NCBI GenBank assembly: GCA_022841345.1
Contig: JALHRR010000038.1
Coordinates: 1-46,284, forward strand
DNA length: 46,284 nucleotides
DNA from: Saprospiraceae bacterium
GTDB taxonomy: Bacteria; Bacteroidota; Bacteroidia; Chitinophagales; Saprospiraceae
Direction: 5' to 3'
The notes beneath the pieces were generated by a model, which ran no database searches, was not told where the DNA came from, and saw only the letters and a list, made by a program, of their open reading frames with translations. Numbering within the stretch: position 1 is the first letter of the stretch; every line of letters begins with the position of its first letter. The position numbers and the translations under genes were made by a program. Below, one piece after another: positions 9,349 through 17,302 of this stretch.

Positions 9349-10914
9349 ATGAAAATTTTATACCTGATACTTACAATGTTGGTTTTTACTGCTACCTCTC
9401 AGCAGCTTCATGCACAACAACTGAATACATATGAAACTCAAGTCCTGAAAAAATATTTAGACAAAAACCTGCTCAGGATGTTCGGTGCAGCTCAGGAAAA
9501 AGCTGATCAAAATGCGCATAGAAATTTTAGCTTCAGCACATTATCTGATTCCATTTACACTTTTTCAAAATTCAATCAAGCTGATGATTATGGTCCGGGC
9601 TTAAATTATTATTTTACTTACGAGGTAGTAGGTAACAAAGCAATCATTACTGCCATTGACATTAAAATACTGGATGCTTCATTACCCATTGATAATATAA
9701 GAGCGGTACCTACATATGATAGTCAGCAAAGAATTTCTAAAATTACTATGACGGCTGTTTTTCTGGGTATTCCACTTAATATTCTCAATTATTATTACAA
9801 ATACGATTCTGCAGGAAACACGACTTCAATTGTTGTAGAAAGTCCAGGAGTATTGGGGGGAGAAACAACCAATGAGGGAGACTCCGTACAATTTACATAT
9901 GGAGCAGGAAACAGAGTCACTGCTTATAACTTATATACTTTGGTTGAAGAAGAATGGACATTTTCATATGGTATTTCAGATGTTTCATACGACAGCAATG
10001 GAAATGTAAGAGGAATTACCCAATGGGCATCCTCTCAGGATTCCCTGGCACCCGGACCTGTTCCATTTATTAGATTGCGCAATATTGAATGGTTGAACAA
10101 TCAAATGCCATCCAATATTATGAATCCTCTGGATCCGGGTGATTCTTTTGAGTCTGAATTAATTGGAATCGAGCTAGCAACCGCTGATGAATCTTATAAA
10201 TCAGAACCTGTCAAATACATTCAGGAAACCTACATAGATAACGTCTGGAACGATAGCACAATAGTGAGAACATATGAGGAAACCGGAAATAAATTTACAG
10301 TGTTGGATTCTTATTATGATACTGGTGATTTTATTTATACAGAAATGACTGAATATACTTATGATGGTGAATTGCTGATCAGAGAAGAAATACTGTTTGA
10401 TTTGGGTTCGGGTGTTCCTGTTCCTTTGGATAAAATTGAATATGAATACAATAATTATGATGTGCTCTCAAAATCAGAATCCTTCACCTTTGATCAGGGT
10501 CAGTGGATATCCAATTCCGTTTCAACTTTTGATGTTGTGGTAGTAGATAATGAGCTGGTGGAATATACTGAAACCTATATTTTTGGTGCCGATTATGAAT
10601 CTTACAAAACTGTGTTTTTCCCCTCAGATATTCTTGGAACTTCTGTAAATGAAGCAGTTTTAGATGAAAATACCATCAAAATTTTCCCTACAATGGTGAC
10701 CAATTCTTTGACTGTTAATTTTCCACAACATGATTTTGTAAAAAATGTGGAAATTATGGTTTTAGATATGAATGGTAAAGTTTTACTTTCAGAAAGATAT
10801 GATGTAGTGCTTCAAAATTTAGAATTCAATGTTTCATCACTTATGAATGGTGTATATGTCCTCAATGTTAGAATGCCTGAGGGAATAAGATCTGTAAGAT
10901 TTGTGAAACAGTAA
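9349..10914 (+). CDS. Secreted protein with T9SS type A sorting domain
   Basis: This 521-residue protein starts with a clear signal peptide (hydrophobic 3-17, then QLHAQQ, cleavage after about 23). It ends with a type IX secretion sorting domain at about 438-521 (IKIFPTMVTNSLTVNF, then LMNGVYVLNVRM and VRFVKQ). The middle is made of beta-rich strands with repeated tyrosine-rich YD or YE turns (YYKYDSAGN, FTYGAGNRV, SYDSNGNVRG, EYTYDGELL, EYEYNNYDV). This is reminiscent of YD/RHS-type hairpins, but the repeats are too irregular for a firm domain call. It is probably exported through the outer membrane and anchored or released. A strong terminator follows at 10937, so it is transcribed separately from the M43 protease gene. 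Function unknown. Confidence 0.82.
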   Translation: MKILYLILTMLVFTATSQQLHAQQLNTYETQVLKKYLDKNLLRMFGAAQEKADQNAHRNFSFSTLSDSIYTFSKFNQADDYGPGLNYYFTYEVVGNKAIITAIDIKILDASLPIDNIRAVPTYDSQQRISKITMTAVFLGIPLNILNYYYKYDSAGNTTSIVVESPGVLGGETTNEGDSVQFTYGAGNRVTAYNLYTLVEEEWTFSYGISDVSYDSNGNVRGITQWASSQDSLAPGPVPFIRLRNIEWLNNQMPSNIMNPLDPGDSFESELIGIELATADESYKSEPVKYIQETYIDNVWNDSTIVRTYEETGNKFTVLDSYYDTGDFIYTEMTEYTYDGELLIREEILFDLGSGVPVPLDKIEYEYNNYDVLSKSESFTFDQGQWISNSVSTFDVVVVDNELVEYTETYIFGADYESYKTVFFPSDILGTSVNEAVLDENTIKIFPTMVTNSLTVNFPQHDFVKNVEIMVLDMNGKVLLSERYDVVLQNLEFNVSSLMNGVYVLNVRMPEGIRSVRFVKQ

Positions 10915-10936
10915 TCAATAGTACTTGAAAAATATT

Positions 10937-10971
10937 AAGACCATCGAATTAGTTCGATGGTCTTTTTTTTT
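10937..10971 (+). terminator. Rho-independent terminator
   Basis: A 12-bp perfect stem (AAGACCATCGAA with TTCGATGGTCTT) and a TTAG loop are followed by a run of nine T. It begins 22 bases after the stop of the T9SS gene and is the clearest one-directional terminator in the window. Confidence 0.93.
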
Positions 10972-11047
10972 GTTGAAGACTTAAATATTTCGTGTTTAAT
11001 ATTCATTTTTAGGGAGAAATATATTTACTCATCAAATCTGATTCATC

Positions 11048-12370
11048 ATGCAATACTTACTTCATAATAAATTCCTGAATTCAGTCCTTTTCATTCTATT
11101 CGCTTTTCATAACCTGACAGCGCAGGAAAGTTCAGGCAGACATATTTGTGGACATGAAATGCATATGAATCAGATGGAAGCACTGGTACCAGGTTACAGG
11201 GACCAGATTAATAAAGTATTTGGGCTTGCCAAAAAGGTGGGATCTTCGGATTCAAGGAGTAATGATGTCTTTAAAATTCCTGTTGTAGTTCATATTGTTT
11301 GGAATAAACCGGAGGAGAATCTTCACGATTCGCTGATCATCAACCAAATCGAGGTATTGAATCAGGATTTTCGACTTAATAATCCTGATAAAAACAATAT
11401 TAGGACCATATTTCAGGAGAGACAAGCGGATGCCGGGATTGAATTTGAATTAGTGGAAATTAAACGGGTTCAAACCACCGCAACATTTACACCATTTATT
11501 ATAACGCTTCCGGATGAAGTCAAACAATCATCAGGAGGAGGGAGTGATGCAGCGGATACAGAGCATTTTTTGAATATTTGGGTATGCAAAATTCAAGCTG
11601 TTCCTTTTCTGGGAGCTCAGATTCTGGGCTATGCTTATCCACCGGCAGATTTGCCTCATTGGCCGGAAGGTGCATCGGCAAGTAATCCCGGATTTGATGG
11701 TGTAGTTATTGACTTCAGATGTTTTGGAAGGAATAATCCATTAGAAACATTGCTGCCTTCCGGATTGACCATTTCACCGCAGGGAAGAACAACTACCCAC
11801 GAAGTGGGACATTATTTAGGACTAAGACATATTTGGGGAGACGGTTCGCTTTTGGGTGGTTCCAGCTGCAATGCCGACGATGGGGTAGAAGACACACCTA
11901 ATCAGGGAAGACAATCCAACAGTGATTGTAATGCAGATCAAAACACTTGTGCAGATGTGGAAATCGAAGAGCCTGATATGATAGAAAACTACATGGACTA
12001 CTCCGATCAGGCCTGTCAAAATACATTTACTAAAGGGCAAATTGAAATCATGCGCGGAGTCCTGCTGGGTCCAAGGAAAGGATTAATTGAACTGAATACG
12101 GCTTTTGCACACATAAATATTGAAAATCAATTGAAAATTTATCCCAATCCTGTAAGAAATGAAATGCAAATTCTCCATCAGGGGGATTTGAAAATCACAC
12201 AATTGAAGGTTTTTAATCAATTCGGCAAAGAAGTGCTTTCTTTGGAACAATCCTTTTTATCAGGTGAGAGTATTACCTTAGCCCTCGCTGATTGGAATCC
12301 TGGTCTCTATATCTTAAAGGCTATTGGAAAGGACAATAAGCATTCTGCATTGAAATTCATTAAGTTATAA
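11048..12370 (+). CDS. Secreted M43-family (pappalysin-like) zinc metalloprotease with T9SS tail
   Basis: This 440-residue exported protease has a signal peptide over residues 1-25 (ending LTAQ). The catalytic domain spans about 75-340. The zinc site is HEVGHYLGLRH (H251, E252, H255, G258, H261), the extended HExxHxxGxxH metzincin motif, and the Met-turn is in NYMDYSD (M316). Cysteines around C274, C294, C301 and C323 probably form disulfides, as in M43 (cytophagalysin) enzymes. The C-terminal 75 residues (IKIYPNPVRNEMQIL, then WNPGLYILKA) are a T9SS type A sorting domain. A -7-like TATATTTA lies at 11020-11027. tpiA follows after 11 bases, so some cotranscription is likely although the functions are unrelated. 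Confidence 0.92.
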   Translation: MQYLLHNKFLNSVLFILFAFHNLTAQESSGRHICGHEMHMNQMEALVPGYRDQINKVFGLAKKVGSSDSRSNDVFKIPVVVHIVWNKPEENLHDSLIINQIEVLNQDFRLNNPDKNNIRTIFQERQADAGIEFELVEIKRVQTTATFTPFIITLPDEVKQSSGGGSDAADTEHFLNIWVCKIQAVPFLGAQILGYAYPPADLPHWPEGASASNPGFDGVVIDFRCFGRNNPLETLLPSGLTISPQGRTTTHEVGHYLGLRHIWGDGSLLGGSSCNADDGVEDTPNQGRQSNSDCNADQNTCADVEIEEPDMIENYMDYSDQACQNTFTKGQIEIMRGVLLGPRKGLIELNTAFAHINIENQLKIYPNPVRNEMQILHQGDLKITQLKVFNQFGKEVLSLEQSFLSGESITLALADWNPGLYILKAIGKDNKHSALKFIKL

Positions 12371-12381
12371 TAATAAAGAGC

Positions 12382-13146
12382 ATGCATCGGAGTAAAATAG
12401 TGGCTGGAAACTGGAAGATGAACAAAACTTTAAATGAGGGTATTGACTTCATTAAGATCCTGAAAGAAAGTATTCCGGAACTGAGGATCACAAAAGCTAT
12501 CGTTGGGATGCCGTTTATCCATTTAGCTTCAGCCGGTCCATATTTGAATGGAAGTTTCAGCATTGCTGCTCAAAACTGTCATCACGAAGCCCAGGGAGCC
12601 TATACCGGTGAAATATCTGCTTCAATGATTCAATCTGCGGGAGCGGAGTATGTTATTTTGGGTCACTCTGAACGAAGACAATACTTTAAAGAAGATGATG
12701 ATTTGATTCTGAAAAAAGTTAAAGCAGTTCTTTCTCATAGCTTGACACCTATCTTTTGTTGTGGTGAACCTCTTGATATCAGAGAAGATGATACCCACAT
12801 TCAGTATGTCAATAAACAATTGGAAAACAGTATTTTTCATTTGAGCAATGAAGAGATTCAAAAAGTGATTATCGCATACGAACCCATTTGGGCCATTGGT
12901 ACAGGAAAAACAGCCAGTTCAGCTCAAGCTCAGGAAATGCATAAAGAAATCAGACTATCGCTCGCGGATAATTTTACACTAGCCATAGCAAATGAAATCA
13001 AAATTCTTTACGGCGGGAGCTGCACCCCGGCTAATGCTGCAGATTTATTTTCTCAGAAAGATGTAGATGGTGGATTGATAGGAGGGGCCTCATTAAAAAC
13101 TAATGATTTCCTTGAACTGATCAGGATAGCAGAAGCTAGCATTTGA
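12382..13146 (+). CDS. tpiA: Triosephosphate isomerase
   Basis: TpiA interconverts dihydroxyacetone phosphate and glyceraldehyde-3-phosphate in glycolysis. The 254-residue protein has all catalytic elements: GNWKMN (N10, K12), HSERR (H95) and AYEPIWAIGTGKTAS (E167 with the mobile phosphate-gripping loop). The phosphate-binding LYGGS and GGLIGGASL segments are at the C terminus. Length is normal. The ATG at 12382 is 11 bases after the protease stop, and no terminator separates them, so it may be read from the protease promoter. I see no close -7 box of its own. Confidence 0.97.
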   Translation: MHRSKIVAGNWKMNKTLNEGIDFIKILKESIPELRITKAIVGMPFIHLASAGPYLNGSFSIAAQNCHHEAQGAYTGEISASMIQSAGAEYVILGHSERRQYFKEDDDLILKKVKAVLSHSLTPIFCCGEPLDIREDDTHIQYVNKQLENSIFHLSNEEIQKVIIAYEPIWAIGTGKTASSAQAQEMHKEIRLSLADNFTLAIANEIKILYGGSCTPANAADLFSQKDVDGGLIGGASLKTNDFLELIRIAEASI

Positions 13147-13264
13147 TTTCTAATCATTTTCTTCCTGTTAATTCCCTTTATTGTTTTCAACTTTATGATG
13201 CCTGTGTATTTCGGACCCATGATTTACATTGATATAAAAATATAAAAAAAACATATTAAAATAT

Positions 13265-13295
13265 TTTATACTATAATTTATACATTGTAACTTTG
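13265..13295 (+). promoter_or_regulatory. Putative Bacteroidota-type promoter of the S24 repressor gene
   Basis: TAACTTTG at 13288-13295 is a perfect TAnnTTTG -7 box. TTTA at 13265-13268 lies 19 bp upstream, the usual spacing for the -33 TTTG element, with one mismatch. The ATG at 13327 would follow a leader of about 25 bases. This is the best two-part match in the window. Confidence 0.6.
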
Positions 13296-13326
13296 TCACA
13301 TTCGTTTCACAGGTGCAATTACAATT

Positions 13327-14178
13327 ATGAATCATATCGTTACCCAGCGGTTTATAGAATGCTTTGAGCAATTAAAGCTGCTAAATACTGTGAGATCCAG
13401 CAGACAATTTGCGATGTCACTGGATTATCTGCCGCAAAGTTTCAGCGAAGTATTAAATGGCAACCGTAATGTGACGATAGATCTGCTACAAAAGGCTGTA
13501 GAAGTTTATAATTTCAATCCCATATTTGTTTGTAAAGGAGTCGGCCCGCATTTTTGTAATGACGCTAATCACGATAGTAGCAGAGTTTTGACAGTTATTA
13601 TTGATTCCGACAACAATGAAAGAATCATGCACGTGCCGGTTAAGGCGCAAGCAGGATATGCAGGTGAGACCCTGGATCCCGTGCTGGTCGAAGAGTTACC
13701 GACCTATACTTTACCTGACTATGCCTTTAAAGTCGGAACTCACAGATCTTTTGACGTAGCAGGAGACAGTATGGAACCCTCATTGAATGACGGAGATAAG
13801 ATAATCTGTAGTTATATCGAACACAATCATTGGGAATCAAGTATCAAAGATCATAATGTCTATGTAATTGTAACCCAGGGGGATGTATTAGTCAAACGTG
13901 TTGTCAATAATCTTAGAAAACACAGACATCTTGAATTGCATTCAGACAATGACTACTTTCCTCAGATTCGGGTAAATGTGAACACTATTCGTGAAGTATG
14001 GCATGTGAGAGCCCGTTTAAGCAGATTCAGTCATCAGCTACCTGCTAATCCTGTCAGAGATGATAACAATAATACAGAACACACTTCTGAGTTAATGAAA
14101 ACAATCAATGAACAGAATGAAATGATTAGAAAATTGAATTCTACCATCGAGAAGATAGTTCTTAGAAAAGAAATTTAA
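13327..14178 (+). CDS. XRE-type repressor with S24 (LexA/CI-like) peptidase domain
   Basis: This 283-residue transcription regulator has an N-terminal helix-turn-helix (about 5-78). Its tail, NPIFVCKGVGPHF, resembles the NPxWLLTGEGPMF end of phage-repressor HTH domains. The C-terminal S24 self-cleavage domain starts near VPVKAQAGYAG, where A109-G110 is a candidate cleavage bond. The catalytic serine is S148 in AGDSMEPS and the general-base lysine is K190 in DVLVKRV. Residues about 250-283 form an extra coiled-coil tail that is unusual for LexA. It differs from true LexA, which has a winged-helix N terminus. It may be induced by DNA damage or another stress, but its targets are unknown. A 73-codon gene follows after one base, and there are no phage genes nearby. 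Confidence 0.85.
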   Translation: MNHIVTQRFIECFEQLKLLNTVRSSRQFAMSLDYLPQSFSEVLNGNRNVTIDLLQKAVEVYNFNPIFVCKGVGPHFCNDANHDSSRVLTVIIDSDNNERIMHVPVKAQAGYAGETLDPVLVEELPTYTLPDYAFKVGTHRSFDVAGDSMEPSLNDGDKIICSYIEHNHWESSIKDHNVYVIVTQGDVLVKRVVNNLRKHRHLELHSDNDYFPQIRVNVNTIREVWHVRARLSRFSHQLPANPVRDDNNNTEHTSELMKTINEQNEMIRKLNSTIEKIVLRKEI

Positions 14179-14179
14179 C

Positions 14180-14401
14180 ATGCAAAAAGTCATCGGAGTC
14201 GTTCATCACCTGGAGGCAGAAGGAGGATTTTGGGGAATTGTCGCCAATAACGGCAATCAATATGAAATTATTGATATGCCTGAACAACTCAAGCATGACA
14301 AAGCAAAAGTAAAAGTCGAAATAGAAGAATTAGATGTTTTTACCCTCTACATGTGGGGCACTCCCTGTAAAATCGTCTCTTTTGAAACACTTCATGTCTA
14401 A
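14180..14401 (+). CDS. Small (73 aa) protein of unknown function, coupled to the S24 repressor
   Basis: I do not recognise this protein. Its ATG lies one base after the repressor stop, which argues for translational coupling and for a real gene. The 73 residues alternate short beta strands (IGVVHHLE, FWGIVANNGNQYEI, AKVKVEIEE, PCKIVSFETL) and end without a membrane segment, suggesting a small OB-fold-like or SH3-like barrel. The EGGFWGIVANNGNQYEI segment resembles the conserved core seen in such small barrels, but this is an inference from pattern only. It could modify the repressor's activity or simply be a co-transcribed housekeeping protein. Heptad repeats begin 5 bases after its stop codon. 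Confidence 0.68.
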   Translation: MQKVIGVVHHLEAEGGFWGIVANNGNQYEIIDMPEQLKHDKAKVKVEIEELDVFTLYMWGTPCKIVSFETLHV

Positions 14402-14910
14402 TTTAGGAGTAAGTAGTAAGGAGTAAGGCGTAAAGAGTAAGGCGTATGTCATAAGACAGAAGAAATAAGTCAAATAGCTAAAGTAGTAAGGAATAAGGCA
14501 AATTGCACGGATCCAAAGAGCCTGTTTAACTATATCTCATAGCTTGTCCTCTTGGTATACAAAAGCAACATCTCTTATTTCGAAGTTTCATTGCGCTATA
14601 CTCGTGATCCTCCGGTTCACTGTTTAACTCATCCTTATCACTTACCACTCTTCACTCATCACTAGCCGTTAATCTTATATCTGGCTGTTCAACTCATAAC
14701 TCATAACTCATCATTCACAACTCATCACTGGCTGTTTATCTTATCTCTTATCTCTTATCTCTGGCTGTTCAACTCATCACTCATCACTCATCACTCATCA
14801 CTCATAACTGGCTGTTAATCTCATATCTTATATCTTATATCTTATATCTGGCTGTTCAAACTCATAACTCATAACTCATAACTCATAACTCATAACTCAT
14901 CACCCATCAC
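14402..14910. repeat. 509-bp intergenic region built largely from 7-bp repeats
   Basis: This is the spacer between the 73-residue gene (+) and accC-like (-), which converge on it. Left part: GAGTAAG-type heptads at 14407-14448 and a direct repeat of AAGTAGTAAGGAGTAAGGC (14411-14429) at 14481-14499 with one mismatch. Middle (14500-14640): degenerate sequence with decayed CTGTTTAACTcat copies at 14522 and 14620. Right part (14661-14914): the regular composite array listed separately. I see no ORF, tRNA or clear terminator in it. Confidence 0.9.
14407..14448 (+). repeat. Six GAGTAAG-type heptads
   Basis: Consecutive 7-mers are GAGTAAG, TAGTAAG, GAGTAAG, GCGTAAA, GAGTAAG and GCGTATG, with no interruption. 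They begin 5 bases after the stop codon of the 73-residue gene. The strand is purine-rich. Confidence 0.85.
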
Positions 14911-14914
14911 TCAT
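14661..14914. repeat. Composite higher-order heptad array with CTGGCTGTT spacers
   Basis: Copies of CTGGCTGTT lie at 14681, 14728, 14761, 14808 and 14848, with a degenerate copy (CTAGCCGTT) at 14662. Between them two heptad families alternate strictly. AACTCAT/CACTCAT runs follow the copies at 14681 (5 units, 14691-14725), 14761 (5 units, 14771-14805) and 14848 (8 units, 14859-14914). TTATCTC/TTATATC runs follow those at 14728 (3 units) and 14808 (4 units), and a short one follows the degenerate copy. The last heptad includes the stop codon of the convergent biotin carboxylase gene (TGA on the minus strand, 14911-14913). Confidence 0.92.
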
Positions 14915-16395
14915 TTAAGACTTCTCCGTTTCCAATTAGAACTAGCTCCCTGAATCTCCGGAGGCCGGCTGCACAATTGTTCATAAAAATATGTAGCAGC
15001 AATACCAGCAACTTTTAGTTCTTCTTCTTTCCAATCCAAAAGATGCGCCTCTTCGTAATAATCCCGTATAAAGTTAGTATCGAAGCTTCCATCCTTAAAT
15101 GCCTGATGATTAATGGCAAAGCCGCCAAATGTTAAGGTAGTGGGTATGCCGTCTATACGGAACTTTGAAATGGCAGAAGACAATTTCTCTATAGCGGATT
15201 GTCTGTTTGGAGCATGTACAATGAGCTTGGCAATCATGGAATCATAATAAACAGGAACAGTATCTCCTTTCAAAAAACCAGTATCAATACGAATGCCTTC
15301 GCCTTCAGGCATTTCAAATTCTTCGAGATTACCGGTTGCGGGCAAAAAATTATTCCGTGGATCCTCTGCACAAATCCGTAACTCCATGGCATGTCCTTCA
15401 ATTTTCAATGAATCCTGAGTAATCGTCAATGTTTCCCCGGAGGCTATTCTGATTTGCCATTCTACAAGATCCAAACCTGTAATATATTCAGTCACAGGAT
15501 GCTCGACTTGAAGTCGGGTATTCATTTCCAGAAAATAGAAATTTTTGTCCTGATCCAGTAAAAACTCAACCGTTCCTGCTCCTGTATATTTACATGTCTT
15601 TGCTAATTGTACAGCTGCATTTCCCATTGCCGCTCTGATCACCGGTGTAATGGCTGATGAAGGAGCTTCTTCCACTACTTTTTGATGTCTCCGCTGAACC
15701 GAACATTCTCTTTCAAACAGGTATAGAACATTTCCATGCTGATCTGCCAGAATTTGAATTTCAATATGTTTTGGAGAGCTTACAAATTTCTCTATAAACA
15801 CTGCCCCATCCCCAAAAGATGATTCTGCTTCACTGATAGCTCTGGCAGCCTGATCTTTAAATTCATCAGCGGAATTGACAATTCTCATTCCTTTGCCACC
15901 ACCACCGGCAGAAGCTTTTACTAAAATAGGAAATCCAATTTCTGCGGCGACTTTCATAGCTTCATCTATATCCGTCATCGCTTCTGTAGTTCCGGGAACC
16001 AAAGGTACACCGGCATGTAAAGCTGTGTTTTTAGCAGCAATTTTGGCCCCCATTTGTTCCATTGCTTCCGGAGAAGGACCTATGAATACCAAACCATTTT
16101 GCATTACTTTTCTTGAAAATTCAGCATTCTCACTTAGAAAACCATATCCGGGATGTATGGCATCTGCACCGCATTTCAGGGCAATTTTGATGATGATATC
16201 TCCCCTAAGATAAGATTCAGAAGAAGGAGAAGGTCCCACATAATATGCCTCATCTGCCAATCTTACATGTCTGGATAATCTGTCGGCATCCGAATAAATC
16301 GCGACACTTTTTATTCCCATTTTCCTCAACGTACTGATAATCCTGCATGCGATTTCAGCCCGGTTCGCTATTAATACCTTGTGTATTGTATTCAT
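14911..16395 (-). CDS. accC: Biotin carboxylase subunit of acetyl- or propionyl-CoA carboxylase
   Basis: This ATP-grasp enzyme carboxylates biotin on a separate carrier protein using ATP and bicarbonate. It has the N-terminal KVLIANRAEIACRII, the HPGYGFLSEN motif at 81-90, the glycine-rich ATP loop KASAGGGGKGM at 160-170 and EMNTRLQVEHPVTE. At 494 residues it is about 45 longer than E. coli AccC. The extra C-terminal tail (TYFYEQLCSRPP to the end) is typical of the longer Bacteroidota biotin carboxylases, some of which serve propionyl-CoA carboxylase. No biotin carrier or carboxyltransferase gene is adjacent, and accD is 23 kb away. The acyl-CoA substrate is therefore uncertain. It is downstream of the aminotransferase with a 4-base gap. 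Confidence 0.9.
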   Translation of the reverse strand: MNTIHKVLIANRAEIACRIISTLRKMGIKSVAIYSDADRLSRHVRLADEAYYVGPSPSSESYLRGDIIIKIALKCGADAIHPGYGFLSENAEFSRKVMQNGLVFIGPSPEAMEQMGAKIAAKNTALHAGVPLVPGTTEAMTDIDEAMKVAAEIGFPILVKASAGGGGKGMRIVNSADEFKDQAARAISEAESSFGDGAVFIEKFVSSPKHIEIQILADQHGNVLYLFERECSVQRRHQKVVEEAPSSAITPVIRAAMGNAAVQLAKTCKYTGAGTVEFLLDQDKNFYFLEMNTRLQVEHPVTEYITGLDLVEWQIRIASGETLTITQDSLKIEGHAMELRICAEDPRNNFLPATGNLEEFEMPEGEGIRIDTGFLKGDTVPVYYDSMIAKLIVHAPNRQSAIEKLSSAISKFRIDGIPTTLTFGGFAINHQAFKDGSFDTNFIRDYYEEAHLLDWKEEELKVAGIAATYFYEQLCSRPPEIQGASSNWKRRSLK

Positions 16396-16399
16396 ATTT

Positions 16400-17245
16400 T
16401 TATACTTTCAACAGATCCTTGCGGACCATTTCCATGATTTCGCGGGTAATTGGATTTTTACCCAATATTTTATCATCAATTTGATTCACTGGTCGTATCC
16501 ACTGAACAGCATTTGTCAGGAATAACTCATCCAAATGCTTGATTTCAGCCCAAAATAGTTCATTTTCTATTATCTCCATTCCCTTTTCTTTTAACAATTG
16601 CATCAAATATTGCCTGAAAACTCCATTTACACAGCCTGTTTGTAGTCCCGGAGTAAAGATTACTGATTCTTTTATTGCAAAAATATTACTGTTAGTGCTT
16701 TCAGAGATCAATCCTTCTTTGGTTAAAATCAATACATCTTCATAACCGGATTCCCGGGCTTCTAATGAGGCAATTACATAAGAAAGTGAACTCATGCTCT
16801 TAATCTGTTTCCAGTCTCCAAGGTTTGAATTGTACACTTTGTAAGACCTTCCAATGGAAAGGTAATAATCTTGCATATTAAGTAAGGGTTCCTGAGCGGT
16901 TGTTGCCTGAATCAGGAATTGAACTTCATTTTGATCAGGCAAATATTTGCCCGAACTATTTCTGAATATGTTCAGTTTTACCCTGTAAATCCCCGCCTCT
17001 GGAACTAACCTGAAAATTTGATCTAACAAAAAATCCGGCTCAAGTAAGTGAGCCGCTTCCATTTCCATGAGGGTAATACTCATTTTAATTCGATCCAGAT
17101 GCGTGTTCCACAGAGGAATCGATCCATTGATTAGGATCAGACTTTCGAAGAATCCGTCTCCAAATGAAAACCCCCGATTGTCAGGAGTCAATCGTGCATC
17201 TGTCGAATTTAACAGAGTTCCATTATAGTTAATTAGGTTGTCCAT
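16400..17245 (-). CDS. Class IV PLP aminotransferase (aminodeoxychorismate lyase/branched-chain type)
   Basis: This 281-residue fold-type IV PLP enzyme has the NRGFSFGDGFFESL segment (24-36), the PLP lysine K149 in WKQIKSMSSLSYV, and E182 in LISESTNSNIFAI, which binds the pyridine nitrogen. The family includes PabC (4-amino-4-deoxychorismate lyase), IlvE and D-amino-acid aminotransferase. The length and the SESTNSNIF sequence fit a PabC-like or general class IV enzyme. No pabAB gene is adjacent to decide between them. It starts an apparent two-gene unit with the biotin carboxylase and shares a 57-base divergent promoter region with the acetoacetyl-CoA synthetase gene. Confidence 0.85.
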   Translation of the reverse strand: MDNLINYNGTLLNSTDARLTPDNRGFSFGDGFFESLILINGSIPLWNTHLDRIKMSITLMEMEAAHLLEPDFLLDQIFRLVPEAGIYRVKLNIFRNSSGKYLPDQNEVQFLIQATTAQEPLLNMQDYYLSIGRSYKVYNSNLGDWKQIKSMSSLSYVIASLEARESGYEDVLILTKEGLISESTNSNIFAIKESVIFTPGLQTGCVNGVFRQYLMQLLKEKGMEIIENELFWAEIKHLDELFLTNAVQWIRPVNQIDDKILGKNPITREIMEMVRKDLLKV

Positions 17246-17275
17246 CAGGACTTTTTTACTTTCGGGTGTGAATTA

Positions 17276-17288
17276 ATCAAATTTTGAT
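17276..17288. promoter_or_regulatory. Small palindrome in a divergent promoter region
   Basis: ATCAAA-T-TTTGAT is a perfect 6+6 palindrome in the 57 bases between the divergent aminotransferase and acetoacetyl-CoA synthetase starts, 14 bases before the ATG at 17303. It could be an operator, but short AT-rich palindromes arise by chance. Confidence 0.25.
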
Positions 17289-17302
17289 CATAAAATCATC
17301 AT

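Noticed and set aside
13327-14178. Canonical LexA SOS repressor
   Set aside because: The N-terminal domain is XRE/phage-repressor-like, not the LexA winged helix, and the protein is about 80 residues longer than LexA.
13327-14401. Remnant prophage around the S24 repressor
   Set aside because: No integrase, tail, capsid or attachment-site repeats are visible; the flanks are tpiA and a biotin carboxylase.
14661-14914. Possible CRISPR array
   Set aside because: The conserved element is only 9 bp, and the intervening segments are themselves 7-bp tandem repeats of two kinds, not unique spacers. No cas genes are nearby.
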